Source of the DNA: Longimicrobiales bacterium
GTDB taxonomy: Bacteria > Gemmatimonadota > Gemmatimonadetes > Longimicrobiales > Gaopeijiaceae
Assembly (NCBI GenBank): GCA_951828585.1
Contig: OX639991.1
Coordinates: 4,322,001-4,386,000, forward strand
Direction of reading: 5' to 3'
Length of the DNA stretch: 64,000 nt
In this document: piece by piece, positions 35,250 to 44,726 of the stretch
Layout: every line of letters starts with the position of its first letter
Position numbering within the stretch: position 1 is the stretch's first letter
The notes under the pieces: generated by a model
The model's database searches: none
The model's input: only the letters and a program-made list of their open reading frames with translations
Told to the model about the DNA's origin: nothing
Translations under genes and position numbers: made by a program

Positions 35250-37267
35250 ATGAGGAACTCGACGGTCGCCGTCATCGGTGCCGCCATCGGAACGGCGGGC
35301 GCGCACGCGCTCGAACTGCCGTTCCCCGGCCCCGGCGACAACCTCTACCTTGACCTGATCGCCCACAACGATCCGGGCATCCACGCCGCCATCCGCCTCT
35401 GGTACTACGCCGCGCCCGGCGTCGCGGTCATCCTCGCGGGCGCGCTCGTCCTCTCGGTCTGGCGGGTCTGGTTGCAACCCCTCTTCAGGTTCCGGCGCCG
35501 GAGCAAGCTGCCCAAGTGGCCCACCTCGCCGAACGACGACGCGCCCTCGCTGGTGATCGGCGAGACGCACCATCCGACCGTGCCGCGCGAGAGCGAGCGG
35601 CCCTCGTGGCTCGTCGTCCCCGAAAAGGGGCTCTACACCGGCCTGCTCGTCGCCGGGGCCGTCGGCACCGGCAAGACCACGGCCTGCATGTACCCGTTCG
35701 CCAAGCAGCTTCTCTCCTGGCGGGCGGACGATCCCCGCAAGCGCGCGGGCGCGCTCGTGTTCGAAGTCAAGGGAGACTTCTGCCATCAGGTGAGGACCAT
35801 CCTTGGCGAGGCCGGACGAGAGGAGGACTACCTCGAAATCGGGCTCGGCGGCTCGTGGCAGTGGAACCCGCTGGACGATCCGCTCCTCGACTCCTACTCG
35901 GCGGCCTACGGCGTCGCGTCGCTCATCAACCAGCTATTCGGCAAGAGTAGGGAACCGTTCTGGCAACAGGCGTACACGAACCTCGTGCGGTGGATCATCG
36001 AGGTGCATCGCCTCCTGCCGGGCGGCTGGGTCACGCTCCGGGACATCTACCGCTGCACCGTGGACGCGGAACTCCTCGGGCGGAGGATCGGCGAGGCGCG
36101 GGAACTCGCGGACCGGCTCCGTCCGCTCCGCGCCGTCATCTCCCGCGAGGATATGATCGCCCACCCGCAGGCGCTGGAGGAGTGGGCGTGGGAGCGCGTG
36201 CCCGGCACCGGCAACGTTGGGTGCTCGACCCGGAACTGGGATCGCGCCTCGACGAACTTGGCGTCGCCTACGCGACCGAAGAAGCCGGCGGAGGCGCGGG
36301 CCGGGAGATCGCCGAACAGGTCGAGGCCATCGAGCGGTGGTACTCCCATGACTGGATGGCGTTGGACGCCAAGCTCCGCACCTCAATCGTCGAGGGCATC
36401 AGCGTCTTCCTCTCGCTCTTCGACCTGCCGGAAGTCGCGGGCGTGTCTTGCCCGCCGCCACCCACCGAGACTCCGTCCGCCGGGAGCAACGAAACCAATG
36501 GCCACAGCCATCCCCTGCCGAGTTTGCGCCGGAAGCTGCCGCCGCTCGCGCAGCTGATCGACGAAGGCAAGGTCCTCGCCCTGAACATGCCCGCCGGAGC
36601 GAACCCCGCCCTTGCCCGCGCCATCGGCGTGCTGCTCAAGAACGCCTGGATGCAGGCGCTGCTCCGGCGTCCGGCCGAGGCCGCCCGCCGTCCCGACCGC
36701 TACATGCGGCCCGCGGTGTTCATCTGCGATGAGTACCAAGCGTTTGCCACGGTCGGGCAGGACGATCCGTCGGGCGACGAGAAGGCGTTCGCACTCACGC
36801 GCCAGTGCCGCTGCATCCCGATCGTCGCCACGCAGTCGATCTCCTCGCTCCGCTCCGTGCTGCCCTCGGGCGAGGCGTGGCGCACGCTCGTCCAGACGCT
36901 CCGCACCCGGATCTTCCTGTCGTTGTCCGACGAGGCGTCGGCCCGGATCGCGTCGGAGATGTGCGGCTCCGTCATGAAGACGCGGGCCTCCTACACGTTC
37001 ACCGAAACCACGGGCAGGCCCGAGTTCTCGCTGCTCTCCGGCCGCGCCGGAGGGGGACGGGGCACCATCGGCGCGAGCAAGTCGTTCCGCCAGCAGAGGG
37101 AGCCGGTGTTCACGCCGCGCGAGTTTGGGCTGCTCGCCAACTACCAAGCCATCTGCCTTCCGTACGACGGGGTCAAGTCGCTTTCGGCCCGGCGCGTCTA
37201 CCTGAAGCCGCACTACCTGCCGAGGGAGACGGGCTACTGGCGGCTCCGCGAGAAGGGGCGGATATGA
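35250..37267 (+). pseudogene. Second VirD4/TraD-type coupling protein, frameshifted
   Basis: Start ATG at 35250 with GGGAAGGGG about 9 nt upstream. The first frame has two transmembrane helices, AGAVGTGKTTACM (Walker A), VFEVKGDFCHQVR and QWNPLDDPLLDSYS. It loses coherence at ~36210, where the frame two bases over takes up WVLDPELGSRLDELG and runs to 37267 through VFICDEYQAFATVG (Walker B) and the same C-terminal blocks as the T4CP at 21027-23183. One base is missing or extra at about 36205-36220. It is clearly paralogous to, but well diverged from, the other T4CP, so the two came from separate elements. Confidence 0.8.
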
Positions 37268-37368
37268 AGCGCGCGGCACGAGCCGATCAAGCGACTGGCG
37301 GACAAGCCGCTTCCTCGCGAGCTTTCGGACAGGCGGATCGTGCAGTCCATCTTCGGAGGAATCGAACG

Positions 37369-38528
37369 ATGGCACGCACGAAACGAGGCCGGCGCAGTTA
37401 CAGCGCCGGAGAATGGGGCCGGAACCGGGTCCGGGTCTTTCCGGATCCGAAGACCGGCCTGCTTCAGATCGAGTGGCGGGAGAACGGGCGCAGGCTGAGC
37501 CGGTCGCTGAAACACCGCGATTGGACTCGCGCGAAACGGCAGGCGGATGAAGCCGCCGCAGGCTTTGCGATGTACGAGCCCAACGGCAAGGCCGAAGCCG
37601 AGCCCGAGCCGCTCACGCTGGGAAGGCTTTTTGAAATCTACGGTGAAGAGGTGACGCCCACCAAGGGCGAGAGGACCCGGCGGCGCGACAGGGTCGCGGC
37701 GAAAATGTTCCTCGACTTCTTCGGCAGGGACCGGAGGCCCGAAACGCTATCGCAGCGCGATTGGGACCGGTTCATCCAAGCACGGAGAGCGGGCAGGCCG
37801 GACGCTCGGGCCAGCCCGTCGGCAACCGAACCATCGCATGGGACCTGACGTTCCTGATGACGGTGCTCAACTGGGCCGCGAGGTCGCGGGACGAGGAGGG
37901 GAATCTCCTCCTCGACTCCAACCCGCTGAAGGGCCTCAAAAAGCCCAGGGAGAAGAACCCCAACCGGGTCGTTCTCACCGGGGACGAGTACCGGGCGATG
38001 CTCGGGGTCTCCCGGCAGGTCGGGTGGCGGTTCCACGTCGCGCTCGTGCTCGCGCACGAGACGGGGCACCGTATCGGTGCCATCCGCAAGCTCACGTGGC
38101 CGGACATCGACTTCGAGGGCAAGACCATCCGATGGCGCGCGGAGCACGAGAAAACGGGTTACGAACACATCACGCCCTTGACCTCCGAGGCGCTCGCCGC
38201 CTTGGAGGAGGCGCGGGGGATGGGCCGGGGGAAGAAGAACGGCCCGGTGCTGCCTTCGTCGAGGGATGCCACGAGATGCACGAACCGCGTTTCCGCCTTT
38301 CTGTGGTGGAAGAAGGCGCAGACCCTCGCGGGACTGGAGCCGAAGCCGGGCCGGGGTTGGCACTCGTTGCGGCGGAAGTTCGCGACGGACCTGATGGAGC
38401 TTCCGCTCAAGGTGCTGTGTGAGCTTGGTGGATGGAAGAGCCCGCAGACGGTGCTCCGCTGCTATCAGCAGGCCGACGCTGGACAGCTTCGGACGGCGTT
38501 GGAAAGCCGCCCGAGGGATCGCACCTGA
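37369..38528 (+). pseudogene. Tyrosine recombinase/integrase, frameshifted
   Basis: ATG at 37369 with CGGAGG 9 nt upstream. N-terminal basic AP2-like/SAM-like region (GRNRVRVFPDPKTGLLQIEW, then LTLGRLFEIYGEEV) in one frame to ~37800; the catalytic domain continues in another frame to 38528. It shows Arg in HETGHRIGAIRKLTW, HSLRRKFATDL (H-x-x-R) and the Tyr in GWKSPQTVLRCYQQAD. A one-base indel lies at 37795-37810. It would integrate and excise the element; attachment sites are not evident. It lies 100 bp after the T4CP gene and is convergent with AlpA. Confidence 0.8.
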
Positions 38529-38920
38529 GATCCCAATCGGAGGGAGTCATTCGGAGGGAATCGAGCCGCAGAATCCCGTAAACTCAGAAAACACAGGAAG
38601 ATGCGAATCTGCGTTAGTGTGCAGGGTAGGCTGGCTTGCTTGACCGACCAAGGCGCGGCCGACACGCTGTCTCGAGACCGCTTCGAGCACGCTGCCTCAT
38701 CGAACCGGCTCTCGGCGATGCGCTCGCGGACCCATTCGTCCACCTCGGCTTCGATCCAGCCCACGGCGCGCGCGCCCAGCGGGACAGGCCGGGGGAAACT
38801 CCCGTTGGCCAGCCGCACATAGATGGTGCTCCGCGACAGGCCGGTGCGCTCCAACACCTCCGGCAGCCGCAGGAACCGCGTCGGCGGTTTCGCCCTCTGT
38901 TCTCTCGGGTTCTCGGTCAT
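38465..38920 (-). CDS. AlpA-family excisionase/regulator
   Basis: ATG at 38918-38920 preceded by a very strong AGGAGGAGGA. Residues ~15-72 are a MerR-like HTH of the AlpA/Xis type: FLRLPEVLERTGLSRSTIYV, then SFPRPVPLGARAVGWIEAEV and DEWVRERI. AlpA proteins control integrase expression and excision of P4-like prophages and ICEs. The open frame runs on for ~75 residues without a recognisable domain and overlaps the end of the integrase gene by 64 bp. Typical AlpA proteins end near residue 75, so the tail may be an artefact of a lost stop. Confidence 0.75.
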   Translation of the reverse strand: MTENPREQRAKPPTRFLRLPEVLERTGLSRSTIYVRLANGSFPRPVPLGARAVGWIEAEVDEWVRERIAESRFDEAACSKRSRDSVSAAPWSVKQASLPCTLTQIRIFLCFLSLRDSAARFPPNDSLRLGSQVRSLGRLSNAVRSCPASAC

Positions 38921-39057
38921 GTTCCTCCTCCTCCTTGTTGCTCTTCGGCTGCTGGTCGGTCTCCTGTGTTGTCTGGCTTCGGGGGTGGATCGCGCTCACC
39001 GCGCAATGCCCCGTCCTGCTCCGGGATGAAGGCCAGAAACCGATCCGCCTTGCTCAT
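38917..39057 (-). CDS. Small ORF coupled to alpA
   Basis: 46 codons, ATG at 39055-39057, beginning MSKADRFLAFIPEQDG and ending in a Gly run whose codons (GGAGGAGGAGGAA) serve as the ribosome binding site of alpA. Its TGA overlaps the alpA ATG. Coupling suggests a real gene, but no family is recognised. Confidence 0.45.
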   Translation of the reverse strand: MSKADRFLAFIPEQDGALRGERDPPPKPDNTGDRPAAEEQQGGGGT

Positions 39058-39435
39058 CAACGGCCCGCGGCCTCACCCGATCTGACGCGTGCGGTTCGGG
39101 TCACCCAGCGCGTTCTTGCCGAACACCGTCGGGCTCAGGCGCGAGCGCCCGAGAGAGGCGCGAACCCGTGATACGAACTGCCCTACCAGAGTCTCCATGC
39201 CCGAACGCTGAAAGGCCGCTGGCAGGGGTGTCAACCTGTTGAGAATTGCCTACAGTCCCGGAACGTTCGGGGATGTTCCGTAGGCCCTCCGGCCCGTAGC
39301 ACACCGCCGCCAGCGGAGCGGCGAGACACCCCCCCCTCGGCGGCTGGGATGAGGTCGTGCCCAGTGGTGCAGGCATGTCCCAAGGAGGCCGGTTTGACTC
39401 GGTTTTCCCGCCGTGGCTGAGCGGTGACCGGCCGC
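39058..39435. other. Region without a supported gene
   Basis: About 380 bp between the alpA leader gene and the integrase remnant. ORFs on both strands lack recognisable motifs. Probably decayed sequence of the older element. Confidence 0.4.
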
Positions 39436-40192
39436 CTATCGCTGCATGGCGTACTCGCTCCACGCCTGGAGACCCTCGGTGGGACGCTCCAGCGGGTCGG
39501 AGCGCTGATAGGCCAGCACGACCTGGCTGCGCGGGACATGGGCCAAGCAAGGTCCTCCGCGACCTCGGCCGGGACCCCGGACTCGGCCATCCACGATCCG
39601 GGCGCGCGACCGGAACCCGTGAATCGTCGAAGCAACCCCGGCTCGCCGAAGCACGCGTCCCGGCGCAGTTCCTCGGCAGCACCCCGCCGGCCCTCGTCGG
39701 AATCACCAGCGACGAGTCCGGAGCCACGCCCGCGCCCGCTCAAGCACATCGAGCGCGCCCGTGCTCAAAAGACGGAGAACTCGCGCCCGGCCTTCATCCT
39801 CGACGCCGGGATCGTCCACCGGGCCACCTCCACGTCCATCTCGTCCCACCGTGCCCCGCGCGCCTCTCCGGCCCGTAGCGCCGTCAACGCGATTATCTCG
39901 ACGCACGCCGTCGCCGATGGGTCAATGTACTTCACCCCGCGGATCCGCCCGAAGCGCCGCCGCGACCTCCCGGTGCGGAAGCGCACGGAGATGGGTCGGC
40001 GCGTTGTCGTCCGTCCTCGGCAGCCGCCGCCACCGCCCGGTCCACCGGGTTGCCCGGCCGGAGATTGTTCCCAATGCACCAGCGGAACTGAGGAGATAAG
40101 GAGGCGAGCGCGATCCATTCGGCGCGGCGACCTGTCCAGCCCAAGAGCTCCAGCGCTTTCGAGCGTTCTCTCAAGTCGGCGGCCGCTTCCAT
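39436..40192 (-). pseudogene. Decayed P4-type tyrosine integrase joined to a winged-helix gene remnant
   Basis: Fragments in all three minus-strand frames line up as one P4-like integrase: core-binding segment RWCIGNNLRPGNPVDRAVA (~40090), PHREVAAAL-like and ALTALRAGEARGARWDEMDV (~39860), MDVEVARWTIPASRMKAGRE, then the STIHGFRS catalytic block (~39625), AEVAEDLAHVPRSQV and AYQRSDPLER with the C-terminal LQAWSEYAMQR. Several frameshifts make it nonfunctional. Bases 40097-40192 encode ALELLGWTGRRAEWIALASL, which matches the start of the winged-helix protein at 34010 rather than an integrase, indicating a deletion fusion. Confidence 0.65.
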
Positions 40193-40348
40193 CGCCGCCG
40201 GGGTGAACTGCCCCTGTCGTTGACTTGACGTGGGGGATGGCTGGCGCTACTGTTCCGACCATACCTTGTCTGTAGCGGCCCTTTCTTTCCGCCAATGGAT
40301 TGCTTCCGGGCCCAATCGAAAACCCCTTCCCACTACGGAGGACAGGTC

Positions 40349-40993
40349 ATGAACAAGGTGCTGTTTGGTTTCGTCGCACTCATGGGCACAGCCTTTGGGG
40401 CGGTGCCGCAATTCAAAGCTGATTCGCCCCCGGATGCGTCGCCAGGCGTTCCAGAGTGTGAGTTGGCGAAGCAATGGGTCGCGGATAACCTGGACGCCCT
40501 GCCGACAACGCTCGATGCTTTCAGCGAGCACTCCATCACCTTCCGCCGGACCATCTACAGCGCGCTCGATACCGATGTCCGGATATCGCTTTGGCGGGAG
40601 CACCTCGCTGGCGTGGCCCACGAGGTCGAGTCGCCCCATCAGCGTCTCTTCCTGAGTGAGGTATCGCGCGATCTCAATCGTTATGTGCAGAGCACCACGC
40701 CACGCTTTGAAATCGAGGCGCTGGGGGAGAAGGCGGTGGCGGTTCTCGGGAGAGACCTAACTCACCGGGCCCTGGCAGCACTCGGCCCGGACCCCGAGTC
40801 AACAGAGGTGGGGAGTTTGCCACCGGACCCGGACTGCTATTGTAGCACTGAGAGTGACTGGTGCAATGCTTGGCGTTTGCCTTGGCAGCCCAAGAGTCAT
40901 TGCGTTCTGGGTTCGTGCGAAGAGCTCGACGGCTGCGGCTTGTTCCTGCAATTCCGATGTGATGGCACTTGCCACAGGATTGTGGCTCAGTAG
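40349..40993 (+). CDS. Fulvocin C-like bacteriocin precursor
   Basis: 214 residues, ATG at 40349 with CGGAGG 7 nt upstream. Signal peptide at about 1-18. A helical middle region WVADNLDALPTTLDAFSEHS, then RRTIYSALDTDVRISLWREH, resembles the propeptide of fulvocin C-related bacteriocin proteins. The C-terminal ~52 residues carry eight cysteines (163, 165, 172, 185, 190, 196, 204, 208) in a CxCST-SDxC ... GCG ... C pattern like the mature peptide fulvocin C of Myxococcus fulvus, known to have four disulfides. Proteolytic release of the Cys-rich C-terminus is inferred. First gene of an operon with a propeller lipoprotein and an ABC transporter. Confidence 0.8.
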   Translation: MNKVLFGFVALMGTAFGAVPQFKADSPPDASPGVPECELAKQWVADNLDALPTTLDAFSEHSITFRRTIYSALDTDVRISLWREHLAGVAHEVESPHQRLFLSEVSRDLNRYVQSTTPRFEIEALGEKAVAVLGRDLTHRALAALGPDPESTEVGSLPPDPDCYCSTESDWCNAWRLPWQPKSHCVLGSCEELDGCGLFLQFRCDGTCHRIVAQ

Positions 40994-41395
40994 CCAACGC
41001 ACTGGTGGGGAACAGGGGCCAATGGTCGGTGGATGGGCTCTCCCGTCTGCCGACCAAGGTCGTTTTCCTGCCGGTTCAGGTAGTCACTTGGTCGTGCCGG
41101 AGGAGGAAACTCGCGGTGATTGTGAGGGGGAAGGAAGGCGGCGCGGCTGATGACGATCGGGGGGAACCGAATTGATCACCACCTTGGGCATTCCACATCG
41201 TGGAACAGGTGCCGGAGTAGGGCGCTTCGCAACTGACGACGGCGATTCCTGTGGGTCCGGGGATCCCAAAGGGGGCACGCGCTGGCCGGTGAGCAAGCAG
41301 GCACGGGTGGCATGGGGGCCAGACCAAGCCTTGCCGCTCCCGCCCAACCACGACGCGTGTGAACAGCTGCCCCAAGCGAGGAGAATGAACTTGAT
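40994..41395. other. Gap inside the bacteriocin operon
   Basis: About 400 bp between the precursor gene and the propeller gene. I see no supported ORF and no clear terminator, so cotranscription is possible but not shown. GAGGAG at about 41379-41384 is the probable ribosome binding site for the next gene. Confidence 0.4.
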
Positions 41396-42406
41396 ATGAG
41401 CATGATTCTGAGCGTAGTCGGTGTGACTCAATTGTGTGCCGGGTGTACCGTGGCGTTCGAACCCTCGGATACGCTCGGCGGGAGAGACGACCCGGCAGGT
41501 CCAGGAGTTGTCGCGGAAGTTCTGAAGACGGGCGATGGTGGATACCTCATGAGTTCCGATCTTCTCGGTGGCGTAGTGGTCGTCTACGACTCGGAGGGGC
41601 GCTTCCAGCGGGAGTTGACCCGTGAGGGTGACGGGCCGGGCGAGCTACGCGGGTTTCCGGAGTTCGCCATGGGTCCTGGAGGCATCCTGGTTCACGAACA
41701 GTTCGCGCCCTCGCTGCATTTGTACTCAAGCGACCTCGATTTCATCAGGACCTTCCGCGTTCCTGGGGTTCCCGGCTCGGTCCAGCCGGATCCGGTGACC
41801 GGGGGTTGGCTGGTCAGTTACATGGGAGCCGGCGACGGCTCCGAAGCGGGGATCCACCTTCTCGATCAGCGCGGGGAAGTGGTGCGGACAATGCCGGTCG
41901 GCGAGGAGTCTTCCAGTTTGAGCCTTATGGCAGGGGATGCGATCCGCGGCACGGACGGCAGGATCTGGATCGCCTCGATGCTGGGGGTGGTTGAGGTGTT
42001 CGACGAGAACCTCGAACTCCTGGGCTCCCTGGAACTGCAACTTCCCGGGCTCGCCGAGTGGAGCCCTGCCACCGGGCCCGCTGCTCCGCCAGCTATGGTA
42101 CTCGGCATGCGACCGGCGCCCGATGGATCGGGAGTCTGGGTCTTTGCGTTCGCGCCGGTCATCGACCCCGCAGAGAAACGGCGCTCACAGGGCCCCCGAC
42201 CACCGGTGGAGGAGGAGTTTGATACTTTCGTCTACTCACTTCGCCTTGACCCGAGCGGCCTGACACTGGTGGGAACGGATCAGCTGGACACCTTGGTGCG
42301 TCCGTTGGGTGACGGAGATCTTGCCTACGACCTGGTCGAAACGCCGGACGGAAACCGGAGGGTGCGGATAGGACGATTGCGCTTCGCAAGGACGGAAAGC
42401 CGATGA
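41396..42406 (+). CDS. Six-bladed beta-propeller lipoprotein of the bacteriocin operon
   Basis: 336 residues. The short hydrophobic N-terminus ends in LCAGC (lipobox Cys at 17). Blades are marked by GGVVVVYDSEGRFQRELTRE, the GDGPGELRGF loop typical of six-bladed propellers, GRIWIASMLGVVEVFD and GSGVWVFAF. The protein is probably outer-membrane anchored. Similar propellers accompany the Cys-rich protein at 13402-13993. In this operon it might bind the secreted peptide, confer immunity or assist maturation; none of these is shown. It starts ~400 bp after the precursor gene and is followed 34 bp later by the ABC ATPase. Confidence 0.75.
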   Translation: MSMILSVVGVTQLCAGCTVAFEPSDTLGGRDDPAGPGVVAEVLKTGDGGYLMSSDLLGGVVVVYDSEGRFQRELTREGDGPGELRGFPEFAMGPGGILVHEQFAPSLHLYSSDLDFIRTFRVPGVPGSVQPDPVTGGWLVSYMGAGDGSEAGIHLLDQRGEVVRTMPVGEESSSLSLMAGDAIRGTDGRIWIASMLGVVEVFDENLELLGSLELQLPGLAEWSPATGPAAPPAMVLGMRPAPDGSGVWVFAFAPVIDPAEKRRSQGPRPPVEEEFDTFVYSLRLDPSGLTLVGTDQLDTLVRPLGDGDLAYDLVETPDGNRRVRIGRLRFARTESR

Positions 42407-42440
42407 GCCGGGAAACGAGAAACAGCCGCCTCGCGCGCGC

Positions 42441-43154
42441 ATGAAGCACTCCCAACCGGCTCCGGTTCAGTTCCGCGACCTGTCGATCGGATACGGTCGG
42501 GACCAGCCGGTCATGACTGGACTCACCCTTGATGTTGTGCCCGGGGCCGTGCTCGCGATCATCGGCCCCAACGGATCAGGCAAGACTACTCTTTTTCGCA
42601 CCTTGCTGGGCATTCTGCCTCCCCTCAGTGGCGAGGTTTCGGTGTCCGGCCTGTCACCGACGGAGTATCGGCGCAGACACGGCATCGGTTACCTGGCTGA
42701 AGACACCGCCCTGCCCGACAAGTGGAGCTGTGAGGGGATCCTTACCCTGGCTGCGGCTGCCGCCGGGCCCGATGCGGATGTGCCCAACGCGGTGCGACTG
42801 GCAGGTGTCGACTACGCGACCGATATCTCCACCAACGCGCTCTCCAAGGGGATGAAGCGCCGCCTGGCACTGGCAGTGGCTCTCATGCGACCGACCAGAT
42901 TGCTCATCCTGGACGAACCCGAATCCGGACTTGATCCAGGCCAACGCCACCGGCTGCGTCGGCGCATCGATAGTATTCGCAGCAGCATGACGATCCTGGT
43001 GGCTAGTCACGATCTCGGTGAACTTGCGCTGATGAGCGACCATGTGCTGCTCATGGAGCACGGACGCGGCAGGCTCGTCGATCAGCCGGACGGGGGGTTC
43101 ACCCGCCATTTCCTCGAACAGGAATTCCTCCGGCTGGAAGGGGCGGTGTCATGA
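42441..43154 (+). CDS. ABC transporter ATP-binding protein (bacteriocin export or immunity)
   Basis: 237 residues with all ABC ATPase motifs: Walker A GPNGSGKTT at 42-50, Q-loop region YLAEDTALPD, a variant signature LSKGMKRRLALA, Walker B LLILDEPESGLD and the switch His in LVASHDLGEL. A short, DrrA-like stand-alone ATPase that pairs with the membrane subunit encoded next, whose start it overlaps by 4 bp (ATGA). The canonical LSGGQ is replaced by LSKGM. It lacks the peptidase C39 domain found in many bacteriocin exporters, so either another protease cleaves the leader or the pair provides self-protection. Confidence 0.9.
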   Translation: MKHSQPAPVQFRDLSIGYGRDQPVMTGLTLDVVPGAVLAIIGPNGSGKTTLFRTLLGILPPLSGEVSVSGLSPTEYRRRHGIGYLAEDTALPDKWSCEGILTLAAAAAGPDADVPNAVRLAGVDYATDISTNALSKGMKRRLALAVALMRPTRLLILDEPESGLDPGQRHRLRRRIDSIRSSMTILVASHDLGELALMSDHVLLMEHGRGRLVDQPDGGFTRHFLEQEFLRLEGAVS

Positions 43155-43939
43155 CCATCGTGCAAGCGACGCTCAAACACCTTCTCCGCCGCCGGTGGAA
43201 GCTCCCGCTGGCCGTATTCCTTTGCGGCGTAGTATTGGTGGGACTGCACCACGCTTTCGATGTGGACGGGATACGCGAGGTGTATTCCGAGGCGATTCGA
43301 CAAGATCCGGCTTCCAGGTCATCGGAGCAGGTTGAGGCGATCACCACGTGGGGGCGAATTGGGCCGATTCGCTCGACGCTCGACGCGGCCCTCCTCATAG
43401 GCCCTTTCCTGGTGGGATTGCTCATGCCAGGAGGCGTGGTCGCCAACGAGCGGCGCAGCGGTGCCATCATGCTCTGGGCCCAGCACCCGATGTCGCTGAC
43501 ACAGTTCTACATGCACCGCTATGTGGGTATCCAGATCGCGAACCTGGGCGGGCAGGCCCTGATCGGCGTTTCCTACCTCCTCTACCTGACATTGCCGCCG
43601 GATACCGCTACATCAATGGAGCGGTTGCCGGAATCCTGTCTCCACGGCCTGCTCGGCTGCGCGATCAGCTTCGCCGTTTCCGCCCTCGGTATCCGGCGGG
43701 CCTCCTTCCTGGTGTTTGCATACTACGTCGCATCGAGCATGACGAATTCCCCGAACCTGAGGGATGCATTGACGGCCGTGTCGGACGTGCTCCCCTTCCT
43801 GATCTTTCCAACAAGGATGATCAACGATTCCATGATGGGTTTCGGCGCCACCGGCCTCGTCCTGTATCACTTCCTCCTGTGGACAGCAGTGGCCTGGCTG
43901 GGGCTGCGTAAGCTCGAGCGAAGGCCGCTCAAGATTTAG
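43151..43939 (+). CDS. ABC-2-type transporter permease of the bacteriocin operon
   Basis: 262 residues with about six transmembrane helices (near 17-34, 75-97, 122-142, 155-178, 183-200 and 235-253). GGVVANERRSGAIMLWAQHP in the second loop is characteristic of ABC-2-type permeases and contacts the ATPase. The gene overlaps the ATPase gene by 4 bp. It ends 130 bp before the IS630 element; no clear terminator is seen. Together with the ATPase it forms a transporter for export of, or resistance to, the fulvocin-like peptide (inference from the operon). Confidence 0.8.
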   Translation: MTIVQATLKHLLRRRWKLPLAVFLCGVVLVGLHHAFDVDGIREVYSEAIRQDPASRSSEQVEAITTWGRIGPIRSTLDAALLIGPFLVGLLMPGGVVANERRSGAIMLWAQHPMSLTQFYMHRYVGIQIANLGGQALIGVSYLLYLTLPPDTATSMERLPESCLHGLLGCAISFAVSALGIRRASFLVFAYYVASSMTNSPNLRDALTAVSDVLPFLIFPTRMINDSMMGFGATGLVLYHFLLWTAVAWLGLRKLERRPLKI

Positions 43940-44165
43940 TTGGTTGGCCCGGCTATCACGGCGGCTTGGGGGCGGGGGTGACGTGAGGCGGAAAAGGTCG
44001 GCAGCCCCACCTCCAGCGGCTCCCACCCGATCCCTTCGTATTTCCCGCCTGTTGGTGCGACATTGTCGCTAGTGTGATGTATCATAAATTCTTGCGCAGT
44101 GAATGGTCCTGTGGTATCCTTCTCCCGTAGCCCTTCATGGAACCTCAATGGGAGAATGCGACGTC

Positions 44166-44726
44166 ATGGCGAATCACCACACGCGAGCGGTCCCGGAGAT
44201 CGACGACGGACAACGGGAAGAGCTGGAACGCTGGCTCCGGCGGTCCAAGACCGGACAGGCCCTGGCGCTGCGCGCCCGGATCGTACTGGCGTCGGCCGGG
44301 GGAGAGAGCGACGTGGGCGTGGCGGCCCGGCTGGGCACGACGCGCGAGACGGTGGGCAAGTGGCGCCGGCGGTTCATCGAGAAGGGATGCGACGGCCTTC
44401 TGGACGAACCGAGGCCGGGCGCCCCGCGCACGGTCAGCGACGCGGACGTTGAACGGGTGGTGACGATGACGCTCGAGACGATGCCGCGGGACGCCACGCA
44501 GTGGAGTACGCGCTCGATGGCGAAGGCGTGCGGCATGAGTTCCGCGACGGTGAACCGGATCTGGCGGGCCTTCGGCCTGCAGCCGCACCGCATGGAGACC
44601 TTCAAGCTTTCGACCGACCCGCTGTTCATCGAAAAGGTGCGCGACGTCGTGGGGCTCTACATGGCCCCGCCGGAGCGGGCGGTCGTGCTCTGCGTGGACG
44701 AGAAGTCGCAGATCCAGGCGCTCGAC
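44166..44726 (+). pseudogene. IS630 transposase, 5' part
   Basis: Begins MANHHTRAVPEIDDGQREEL (ATG 44166) and carries the HTH (VGVAARLGTTRETVGKWRRR), then the first catalytic Asp in LCVDEKSQIQALD, where the IS21 element is inserted at CTCGAC. The rest of the gene resumes at 47693. Joining the two restores CVDEKSQIQALDRTQPMLP, the usual IS630 sequence. Confidence 0.9.

Noticed and set aside
34982-35353. 123-codon ORF between the winged-helix gene and the second T4CP
   Set aside because: It overlaps the T4CP start by over 100 bp, the GTG start is too close to GGAGG, and no motif is visible. Kept as unassigned intergenic.
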